DNA of 64,000 nucleotides from Actinomadura sp. J1-007 (lineage in GTDB: Bacteria > Actinomycetota > Actinomycetes > Streptosporangiales > Streptosporangiaceae): positions 2,666,001 through 2,730,000 of the forward strand of contig NZ_WING01000001.1 in assembly GCF_009793335.1 (NCBI RefSeq). The letters run 5' to 3'. Positions 26,905-34,052 of the stretch are shown piece after piece. How positions within the stretch are numbered: the first letter of the stretch is position 1; each line of letters begins with the position of its first letter. The position numbers and the translations under genes are program-made. The notes under the pieces were generated by a model, which saw only the letters and a list, made by a program, of their open reading frames with translations, made no database searches and had not been told where the DNA came from.

Positions 26905-28925
26905 CCGGTTCGGAGGCGGCCACGGCCAACTACGCCGAGGACAACTCCCAGGTCGGGATGCAGGCGGGAGTCGTCCATGGCGACGTCACGATCTATTCGA
27001 CTCCGCCGGCCGCCTCTCCAACGGAGAGGTTCGAGATCGGTGTAATGCTGCTCGACGGCGGTCAGCCGAGCAAAGCCCGGGAAGTCATCAGCGAGGCCGT
27101 GATGGCCGGGCTCACTGGCAGCAGGGTGTGCTTTCATTGGCAACTCGCTCTCGTCAGTGGGAGGGCGTGGAACGAGATGCCGGACGCGGACGCCGCGGCG
27201 CTGCGGCAGGCGCCGTCCTTCTGCCGCCTGAGCGGCGGGGACGCCTGGGCGGACGGTGTGAAGACCGTCTTGCAGCTCATGGACGCCGCCGCCAAGCCCA
27301 ACACCGACCTCCGGCCACTGCTGAAGGACTTCGACAATCTCGCCGAACCTCAACGCGGCATGATCCTCCGGCACCTCGAACTGTTCCTCGAAGGGCCGTT
27401 GAAGAACGAAATCTGGGATCGCGCTCTCGATGAGGCGCGGGAAGAGCAGATGGCAGGCAACCGCAGCGAACGCGTCTGGAAGTACTTCCATCCCAACCCC
27501 GCCGGCCCCCGGTTCCTTCCGGTCCGACCACCGGTGATACCGGCCGGCACACGGGGCCGGGCCGTCTGCGGCGCGGTTGTCCTGGGCGGTGCGGCGCTCA
27601 ACCTGGGCTACCTGCTCCTTCGGGATCTTCAGCTGCTCACGCTGCTCGTGTACGCGCTGGGCAGCGGCGGTGGATTCTTGGCCTTCCGCGCAGGCACCGA
27701 ATGGCACTACCTCACCGAAAGGCTCCATGCGAAAGACAGGGAGTTCAGGCGGCCGCAAGAGTTCCCGTCCCGTGCGAAACCTTCCGGCTTCGCCGGCAAG
27801 GTCGACCAGCGCTTCGACCGCTACTTCGCCAGGTACGTGCCGCGCAACGCGAGCCGTCAGACCTGGCTGGACGGCACGGCGGGCATCCGCAAGATCCTCC
27901 GGGACGAGATGGTCGAGGTCTACCGGGAGCAGCGCACTAGCGTCGAGCAGATCGCCTGGCTGATCCGGTACCGGGTGAGCGAGGTCCGCCGGCAGTGGGA
28001 GAACGGCGCGCTGTGGGGCTACCGGCGGGAACTCGCCGTCCCGCTGGGCACGAAGGCGGCGACCCTGCTCGGCCTCGCCGCGCTCGCCTCCGGGACGGTC
28101 TGGACGATGGCGGACGCGGCGCGGACGGCGCCCGTGAACGCGGCGGTGTCCGCGCTCCTGGCGCTCGTGGCCGGGCGGGTCGCCGTCCGCGCCAGGATGC
28201 GAATCGTCACGGAAACCCGACGGCACGCGGCGGACGTCGCCGAGCAGAGCCGAGTTCAGGAGGGCTGCCAGGCGGCCTTTGAACGCTGGAAGCGCAAGCT
28301 CGCCGACAAGCCGACCGACCCGGAGATGGCAATCTGGCTGGACCGCGACCGGAAGGTGCTGCTGAGTGATGCCCTGGACCATTACGGCCTCACCATGAGC
28401 GATGTGATCGCGCACGCCTTCATCGAGGCTCCCGGATCACCCACCAGGCGCGCACGAGTCCCCCAGGGGCCCCCGCGCTACACCCGCTACCGCCTGCTCC
28501 TTTTTCTCCTCACCAAGGACGGGATACGCCAACTCGGCGCGGACCTCGACTTCGAGCGCGGTACCTTCCACGACCAAGCCCGCACCAACTACCGCTACGA
28601 GGCCGTGGCAGCCGTCAGGGTGCGCCAAGCCGACGACGGCGACCACAGCTTCGAACTCGCTCTCGTCAACGGAGAACTGGTCAAGGCCGAGATGCTGGCT
28701 GCCGCGATCGACGAACTCCACGTGGACGAAACCCACGCCACAGTGTCGGAGACGATGCTGGACGCCGCCGGCCTAAGCCACACGCTGCATGTCATGGAGG
28801 GAATCGCAGCGGAGGGCAAACGTTGGCTCGAACAAGAACGCCCGCGAAAAGCGGATCCCCAAGGCCGCGCAGCCGCTTGGACGGCTGCTACACCACGGGC
28901 GGCAACAGGAGCACCGCGCACTTGA
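26901..28925 (+). CDS. four-helix membrane protein with N-terminal VHG motif, unknown family
   Basis: 674 residues. The N-terminus carries DNSQVGMQAGVVHGDVTIY (14-32), nearly the same as the extension of the upstream nucleosidase. Residues 40-190 are helical and TPR-like (IGVMLLDGGQPSKAREVISE). Two hydrophobic hairpins follow (about 220-240/245-263 and 384-404/411-428), separated by about 120 polar residues, then a cytosolic domain of about 240 residues without recognised motifs. The last 40 residues are low complexity. It is probably the membrane-acting or membrane-tethered partner of the nucleosidase. Start ATG 26901 overlaps the upstream stop. Confidence 0.65.
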   Translation: MTGSEAATANYAEDNSQVGMQAGVVHGDVTIYSTPPAASPTERFEIGVMLLDGGQPSKAREVISEAVMAGLTGSRVCFHWQLALVSGRAWNEMPDADAAALRQAPSFCRLSGGDAWADGVKTVLQLMDAAAKPNTDLRPLLKDFDNLAEPQRGMILRHLELFLEGPLKNEIWDRALDEAREEQMAGNRSERVWKYFHPNPAGPRFLPVRPPVIPAGTRGRAVCGAVVLGGAALNLGYLLLRDLQLLTLLVYALGSGGGFLAFRAGTEWHYLTERLHAKDREFRRPQEFPSRAKPSGFAGKVDQRFDRYFARYVPRNASRQTWLDGTAGIRKILRDEMVEVYREQRTSVEQIAWLIRYRVSEVRRQWENGALWGYRRELAVPLGTKAATLLGLAALASGTVWTMADAARTAPVNAAVSALLALVAGRVAVRARMRIVTETRRHAADVAEQSRVQEGCQAAFERWKRKLADKPTDPEMAIWLDRDRKVLLSDALDHYGLTMSDVIAHAFIEAPGSPTRRARVPQGPPRYTRYRLLLFLLTKDGIRQLGADLDFERGTFHDQARTNYRYEAVAAVRVRQADDGDHSFELALVNGELVKAEMLAAAIDELHVDETHATVSETMLDAAGLSHTLHVMEGIAAEGKRWLEQERPRKADPQGRAAAWTAATPRAATGAPRT

Positions 28926-29158
28926 AACCGGCCGCGACCGCCGTGTCGGAGATGGACACCACCAGGGCGTCAGCCCTGATCGCCGTTGGCTCGTTTCACT
29001 GCATCGCCACGCAGGCTCGAAGTCCGTACGACTGCAGGTGTCAAGCAATCTGTGGTCGCGTTGCCGCGATCCATGCTAAATCTCAACGGCAGGACCGGTT
29101 CTGCCTCATGCCGATGGCCCGGAGCACCGCCCGCCCCCCGACTCCAAGGAGCCTCCCG

Positions 29159-31075
29159 ATGTCCTTCGCCGAGCACATCGCACCGATCTTCCGCGCGGCC
29201 ATGGAGGCCCTGCGGGAGGCGGGGCGTCCGCTACAGCCCGAGGAGGTGAGAGCAACCGTCGCAGCGCGGCTCACCATCGATCCGGAGCACGAGAAGCCCA
29301 ACACGCACGGCCAGATTCGCTGGCATTCACAGCTCGATTTCCGTACCGGAGAAGCAGCGTCGATCGGCTGGATGACCAAGAGAAACGGCTGGGCGATCAC
29401 TCAAGCCGGGATCCGGGCTCTGGAAGACTTTCCAGGAGACGAGTTCTATCGGGAGTTGGGGCGCCAGTACCGTGCCCGGCGCCAAGCCAATGAGACCCGG
29501 ACTTACACCGACCCTCGCTGGAAGCAGGTTCGCGAGGCGCTTGCACGGGTGAAACCTGGAACTTGGACGACCTATGGAGACCTCGCCGAGCTGGTGGGCA
29601 TGGCGGCCCAATCGGTAGGTGGGTTCATGGCCGAGTCCGGGGCTCCGGGCGCACACCGGGTTCTGCAGGCGAACGGCAAGATTTCACCGGGGTTCCGCTG
29701 GCCAGACCCGGAACGGGCCGATGACCCGCAAGCCGTGCTACAGCAAGAAGGACTCAAGTTCGACAACGCCGGCCGCGCCGATCAAGCAAAGCGAATCACC
29801 GTCGACAAGTTCCGAAAGATGTTCCCGGACGCGAAGGCGCCTACGTCCCCCTCCGAGACTCAGGATGACTCGAACGGGCTTCCAGCCCCCTTCGACCAGT
29901 TCCAGCAGAACATCAGCTACGCACGCCAGCTCATCCAAGGTGGGCAGAACCTGGAACACCTCAAGGTGGGCGCCTTCGATGTCACTGATCTCTATCGCGC
30001 GGCCTGGAGTCAAGCCGTAGCGGCAATCGATCACTGGGTCACCCGGGAGATCGTCGACCGAGGCGTCGTCCTCGCGCTGCGCCCCGGGGTACCGCGCCCC
30101 GCCAAGTTCGACAAGCTGACCATGCCCGTCGCGGTGTTCGAGAAGATCCATCATTACTCCGCGCCGCTGGCCGAGGTTTTTCGAGCCCACCTAGAGCAGG
30201 AGTTCGAGTTCAAGACCTTCCAAAGCCCTGAGAAGATCCAGGAGGGATTCGCGCACGTCAGCGAGGTCAAGCTCTGGGTGAAGGTGGCCGAGATCCTCAC
30301 CGGGCAGGACCCGAGCTCTCCGGTGACCTCCGATGAGGTGCGGGCGAGGATGCGAGAGATCGCTCGCCGCAGGAACAACATCGCACACACCGCTGACCAC
30401 AATCCTGATCAGCCCGAGCAGAAGCTTCCCATCACAGCCAGTGAGGCGGAACAGACCATCGATTGGCTCGAGTCGATCGCACTCGCCATCCAACAGGCTC
30501 TCGGAGATCCTCCGCCCCCGACGATCGATTATGACTCCGCGCCCACGGATGCGGGAACTTTGGGACCGGCCCCAGAGCCCGTCAGTGAGCGCCTCGACGA
30601 CACCTCACACGCGAAACGCGGATGGGACGAGGAAAGCCTCCTCCAGGTTATCAAACGGCACTGCCCTGACAAGGTCGCGCATGCGCTTCTAAAGGTGTAC
30701 AGGCACGCTGAACGGCATGCTGCGTTTCGGGGTTACCACTATGGCGAAGGCGCCTACCCTTCAGTCACAGCCCGGTTCAGCGTCGGCACTGACGAGGCGG
30801 CGGCGTGGAGCATCTACGTCGGCGTCACGAAAGCCCTACTTTCAATCAACTTCGGCGAGCTGCGAGACCATGGAGTCTCGGCGCAGGCGCTCTCTCAGTT
30901 CGCAAAAATTCTGTCTCGGCTTCCAGGCTGGACCGATGTGCCGCGACGCCTGAAGAAGGCGAACTACGCCGCACGTGTCTCGATCCAGTCCGACACACTG
31001 GCTGAACCCAAGACGGCGAGCGTCATCATTGAGGCGTTCAACGCCCTTCTAACGGCAGCGAGCGACAAACCATGA
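29159..31075 (+). CDS. Mrr-type winged helix / alkyltransferase-like (MGMT fold) / HEPN fusion protein
   Basis: 638 residues from ATG 29159 with AAGGAG 7 bases upstream; frames further up are not protein-like. Residues 1-92 resemble the Mrr N-terminal winged helix (LREAGRPLQPEEVRATVAAR, ending in ITQAGIRALED). Residues 117-203 are the DNA-binding domain of the O6-alkylguanine transferase family (TWTTYGDLAELVG, then GAHRVLQANGKIS); the reactive Cys of PCHRV is Ala 165, as in non-enzymatic alkyltransferase-like proteins. Residues 240-450 are a helical HEPN-like domain with RNNIAH (Arg 405, His 410), the RNase active-site pattern. Residues 480-638 are unrecognised. The combination suggests sensing of modified DNA coupled to RNA cleavage. 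Confidence 0.75.
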   Translation: MSFAEHIAPIFRAAMEALREAGRPLQPEEVRATVAARLTIDPEHEKPNTHGQIRWHSQLDFRTGEAASIGWMTKRNGWAITQAGIRALEDFPGDEFYRELGRQYRARRQANETRTYTDPRWKQVREALARVKPGTWTTYGDLAELVGMAAQSVGGFMAESGAPGAHRVLQANGKISPGFRWPDPERADDPQAVLQQEGLKFDNAGRADQAKRITVDKFRKMFPDAKAPTSPSETQDDSNGLPAPFDQFQQNISYARQLIQGGQNLEHLKVGAFDVTDLYRAAWSQAVAAIDHWVTREIVDRGVVLALRPGVPRPAKFDKLTMPVAVFEKIHHYSAPLAEVFRAHLEQEFEFKTFQSPEKIQEGFAHVSEVKLWVKVAEILTGQDPSSPVTSDEVRARMREIARRRNNIAHTADHNPDQPEQKLPITASEAEQTIDWLESIALAIQQALGDPPPPTIDYDSAPTDAGTLGPAPEPVSERLDDTSHAKRGWDEESLLQVIKRHCPDKVAHALLKVYRHAERHAAFRGYHYGEGAYPSVTARFSVGTDEAAAWSIYVGVTKALLSINFGELRDHGVSAQALSQFAKILSRLPGWTDVPRRLKKANYAARVSIQSDTLAEPKTASVIIEAFNALLTAASDKP

Positions 31076-31193
31076 GCGAAGACGCGCCGTAGCGCAGCGT
31101 GATACTTCGGCTGGGAACACAATCCACTTATCGGCTTCTCGCTCGTGAGTGACCTGGGTTTCCGCAGGTCATGACAGCGCTCAGGCGTTGCGA

Positions 31194-31242
31194 CCTGAAA
31201 AGCGGAAGGTCAGCGGTTCGACCCCACCCTGCCCACCTCCAC
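31194..31242 (+). repeat. right attachment-site copy (attR), tRNA-Phe 3' fragment
   Basis: Near-exact copy of the tRNA-Phe 3' half (CCTGAAAAGCGGAAGGTC onward). The bases upstream do not fold into a tRNA, so this is not a gene. The following bases (CCAGCAGTAATACTGCCAGG) still resemble those after attL, which may mean an older or tandem insertion. Confidence 0.75.
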
Positions 31243-31281
31243 GCCTGTGACCAGCAGTAATACTGCCAGGGGCATTCTTAT

Positions 31282-31660
31282 GTGCGGGGCCTGCCCCAAG
31301 AGTTGGGGTTGGGGTCGGGGATGACGTGCTGGCGGCGGCTGGCCGAGTGGCACCGGGCAGGGGTGTGGGAGCGGTTGCACCGGTTGCTGCTGGAAGAACA
31401 GCACGCCGCAGGGCGGTTGGACTGGTCCAGGGCAGTGATCGACAGCTTGCACGTCCGAGCGCTCAAGGGCGGCCCAAAACCGGGCCGAGCCCGGTCGACC
31501 GCAGCCGGCCGGGCTCCAAACACCACGTCCTGACCGATGGGCACGGTGTTCCGCTCGCCCTCAGCCACCTTCCGCCTAGCGATCAGAAGGTCGTCGGTGC
31601 TCAGCTCAGCCGACCGACCTCCACGATCACCAGGCCCGCACCCGGCCCATCAGGCTGAGC
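31282..31660 (+). pseudogene. IS5-family transposase fragment (second type)
   Basis: Starts inside the protein (LPQELGLGSGMTCWRRLAEW), keeps the first catalytic region GRLDWSRAVIDSLHVRALKG, then changes frame in GGGCCGAGCC (one C short of the expected GPSPVDR reading) and continues PGSKHHVLTDGHGVPLAL before degenerating. The N-terminus and C-terminal half are missing. It differs from the IS at 22.2 kb and lies 40 bases outside attR. Confidence 0.8.
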
Positions 31661-31779
31661 CTCGTCCCCGAACGTTCCGCGGCGTGGGCGGACGTCTGGG
31701 TTCGGCAGGGAGACCGCGGGCCCGCGCGACCTGTCTGGGACAGGTTGCCGCATCGCCCTGGGACTGCAACGCTTCGCCG

Positions 31780-32118
31780 ATGACTGCGATGCGGTTGATC
31801 GAAACCACGCCCGGGAAGTTCTCGTTGTTGCTAGACGCTGGGACGACTGATGTAGACGACCTCGTTGAGCAACTTGGTCACGAACCGAACGGGTATTTCT
31901 GGGAAGGCGTCGCACAGTTCCTTGTCAGCACAGAGTCCCCCGCCCTCGCAGAGCGATTCTCCTACGACCCGGAAGGCGGCATGTTCTGCGCCTACAGCGA
32001 GGATCAGACCGCACTCCAAAAACTGGCCGCACTGATGACCCCTCTCACCACCGACGCCGACCGGATGCGCAAGCTCATCACCTCGGCGAAGGCCAGCGGC
32101 TTCGAATTCGACGATTGA
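31780..32118 (+). CDS. Imm51-family immunity protein
   Basis: 112 residues (MTAMRLIETTPGKFSLLLDA, EPNGYFWEGVAQFL, FSYDPEGGMFCAYSED, KASGFEFDD) matching the Imm51 immunity-protein pattern of polymorphic toxin systems. A second ATG three codons in is possible. Such proteins neutralise a toxin domain delivered by related cells. No toxin gene is next to it; the neighbours are an IS fragment and unrelated genes, so it is an orphan immunity gene, which commonly accumulates near island borders. Confidence 0.75.
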   Translation: MTAMRLIETTPGKFSLLLDAGTTDVDDLVEQLGHEPNGYFWEGVAQFLVSTESPALAERFSYDPEGGMFCAYSEDQTALQKLAALMTPLTTDADRMRKLITSAKASGFEFDD

Positions 32119-32540
32119 TCCCTAGCCCAAACCCGGCCTCGCGGCTCGCGGCATGAGCGGACGCTGATACCGCGCTGAGCGCGAGACGTGGGTGGGGGAA
32201 GTCGAGGGCATCGACCTCGCGCTCGCTTACCTCCGGCAGAAGCGGGTGGCGGTCAAGCGTCTTACCCGAATCACGTCAGTCGGGCTCGGCGTACCCGGTG
32301 TCGCCGTGCCGTGCTGGCCTGCGTTCCCTCAGGTCGGTTCCGGGCAGGAGGAGCGAGCCGGGGGCCAGCACAAGGTTTCGGAACACGCACGTCGCGGCGT
32401 GAGCGGATGTGCTCAGGCGGCGGTAGTCGGCGCGCTTTGAGCGGTTTCGGGAGGGCGGTTGGCTTGTCGTGGGCTCACGGCGATCACCTGGGTCAAGGCA
32501 CCGCCGGCTGGCTGTTGTTGTGCCGTAGGGCCGGGGGGCG
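32119..32540. other. gene-free interval, possibly remnant DNA
   Basis: About 420 bases without a supported gene. A short plus-strand stretch near 32198-32290 (GIDLALAYLRQKRVAVKRLT) looks protein-like but has no ribosome site and soon degrades; it could be a leftover of a mobile or immunity gene. Confidence 0.3.
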
Positions 32541-33131
32541 TCAGCGGATGATCGACACGTTGATCTGGTACGTCGATGTCGTACGCGACAGCGTCACCTG
32601 GATGCTCTGCGCCGGTTGGTCGTCGAGGAAGAACGGGCCGTGATCGCGGTACACCCTGCGCACGTCTTCGCTGTTCGGCGGGGTGGCCTTCATGTGTTGG
32701 CCGAGCCAGGCGGCGGTGGCGTTGACCGGGTCGCCCTGCCCGGACGGCGCGGTCCAGGTGACCGACAGCCACGTGGGCGTTCTCAGGCGCGGCGAACCCT
32801 GCTCGGTGAAGCCGGTCGGCCGTCCGATCCGGTGGTAGATCGCCAGGGTCGCCCGCTCATCCGAGTGGCGCTGGGACGTCTCGTGGCGCTGCCACAAGAT
32901 GTAGCCGCCGATCGCGCAGCCGATCAGCACCAGCGCGCAGAACCCGCCGACCAAGCCGATGATCAGCCCCACGTGCGACTTGCGGGGTTGCGTCGGCGGC
33001 CAGCCGCCGCCCGGCCCGGGGTTCACGCCGCCGTACGGCGCCACCGCGTCCCGTCCGTGCACCGGAAACCCGCCACCGTACGGCGGAGGGGCGTTCCGGC
33101 CGTCCGGTCCCGGTACGCCGTCCATCGACAT
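32541..33131 (-). CDS. single-pass membrane protein with Pro/Gly-rich cytosolic tail
   Basis: 196 residues from ATG 33131 with AGGGGG 7 bases upstream. Residues 1-50 are Pro/Gly/Tyr-rich (PPPYGGGFP, GPGGGWPPTQP), followed by one transmembrane helix (about 54-78) and an extracellular domain of about 115 residues. This arrangement is common in actinomycete DUF4190/DUF4333-like surface proteins, but I cannot assign a family. The outer part ends in short beta-strand-like segments (SIQVTLSRTTSTYQINVSI). Confidence 0.65.
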   Translation of the reverse strand: MSMDGVPGPDGRNAPPPYGGGFPVHGRDAVAPYGGVNPGPGGGWPPTQPRKSHVGLIIGLVGGFCALVLIGCAIGGYILWQRHETSQRHSDERATLAIYHRIGRPTGFTEQGSPRLRTPTWLSVTWTAPSGQGDPVNATAAWLGQHMKATPPNSEDVRRVYRDHGPFFLDDQPAQSIQVTLSRTTSTYQINVSIIR

Positions 33132-33340
33132 CGTGTAGCCCCCTGCCCGCCAGCACCCGATCTCGCCGTGCGGCCCACAGCGTAACCAGCCCACGGACTC
33201 TGTGCGTCGCCGACGTCAACCGGCCCGGCGCATTCCCGCGGAGCGCACGGCCCGGCGCGGGCGTCCGGCATAGTCAGCGTGCTGCCTAACGGCCGCTCTT
33301 CGGCGGTCTGCTGCGGAGCCGTTCAACGGGGTGGCCTTGG

Positions 33341-33370
33341 GGCCGGGGCCTGGTGGGTCAGGCCCCGGCC
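33341..33370 (-). terminator. hairpin after the FAS1 gene
   Basis: GGCCGGGGCCTG (33341-33352) and CAGGCCCCGGCC (33359-33370) form a perfect 12-bp stem with a 6-base loop, 8 bases past the FAS1 stop codon. Confidence 0.75.
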
Positions 33371-33377
33371 GCTGGGA

Positions 33378-34010
33378 TCACTTGGGCGGCATCAGGACGC
33401 TGTCGATGATGTAGACGGTCGCGTTGGCGGTCTGGACGTCGCCGCAGGCCACCTTCGCGTTGTCGCCGATCGTGAAGGTCTGGCCTGAGCCGCTGGTCTT
33501 GAGCATCGCGCCGTTCAGCGTCTTGAAGTCGCCGGAGCCGAGCGCGCTCGGCGCGGCCTTCTGTCCGACGACGTGGTAGGTCAGGATGCCCGTCAGTGTC
33601 TTCTTGTCGCTCATGACCTTGTCGAGCGTCGCCTTCGGGATCTTGTCGAACGCGTCGTTGGTGGGCGCGAAGACGGTGATGTTCTCGGCCGAGTTGAGGG
33701 TGTCGACCAGTCCGGCCTTCTTGACCGCGCTGACCAGGGTGGACAGCACCGGGTTGTTGGACGCGGCGGTCGCGACCGGGTCGGTGGACATGCCGCTGAA
33801 GCTGCCCTTGCCGGAGGCGGGCACGGTGGAGCAGCCCGGACCGAACGGCCGGTCGGACGTCGGCGAGCCGCTCGCGGAGGTCGCGGGGGCCGAGTTCGCC
33901 GGGGCGGCGGCCTTGCCGTCGGAGTCGTCGTCGCTGGAGCAGGACGCCGCCGTGGCGGTGGCGGCCGCGGCCAGAACGGTCGCGGCGATGCGGGTGCGGG
34001 TACGGGTCAT
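33378..34010 (-). CDS. fasciclin (FAS1) domain lipoprotein, MPT83-like
   Basis: 210 residues. A signal peptide ends in a lipobox-like AASC (Cys 24), a Ser/Ala/Asp linker follows, and the FAS1 domain (about 75-210) has NITVFAPTNDAFDKIP, TYHVVGQKA and NATVYIIDSVLMPP. This matches the MPT70/MPT83 type of mycobacteria, secreted adhesion-related proteins controlled by SigK. Here too it lies beside a molybdopterin oxidoreductase and sigK/rskA; it sits 42 bases downstream of the oxidoreductase on the same strand, so the two probably form one SigK-regulated transcript. Confidence 0.92.
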   Translation of the reverse strand: MTRTRTRIAATVLAAAATATAASCSSDDDSDGKAAAPANSAPATSASGSPTSDRPFGPGCSTVPASGKGSFSGMSTDPVATAASNNPVLSTLVSAVKKAGLVDTLNSAENITVFAPTNDAFDKIPKATLDKVMSDKKTLTGILTYHVVGQKAAPSALGSGDFKTLNGAMLKTSGSGQTFTIGDNAKVACGDVQTANATVYIIDSVLMPPK

Positions 34011-34052
34011 GGTTGGCTCCTTGCCTTGGTTTCCGATGTGTCTGGTGTGAGG

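Larger units (their letters stand above)
21852..31242. mobile_element. tRNA-Phe genomic island, about 9.4 kb, bounded by 50-bp direct repeats
   Basis: The 50 bases at 21852-21901 (anticodon arm to just past the tRNA) recur at 31194-31242 with two substitutions and one missing C. Duplication of a tRNA 3' end is the classic mark of tyrosine-recombinase integration. Between the repeats GC content drops and gene style changes: a nuclease-like operon, a Nudix regulator/nucleosidase/membrane operon, and a HEPN fusion gene, with no housekeeping functions. No integrase or excisionase is visible, so the island is either a relic or was moved in trans. The defensive nature of the cargo is inference. Confidence 0.75.

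Noticed and set aside
31194..31242. A second tRNA-Phe gene
   Set aside because: Only the 3' half matches; the sequence upstream cannot form the acceptor or D arm.
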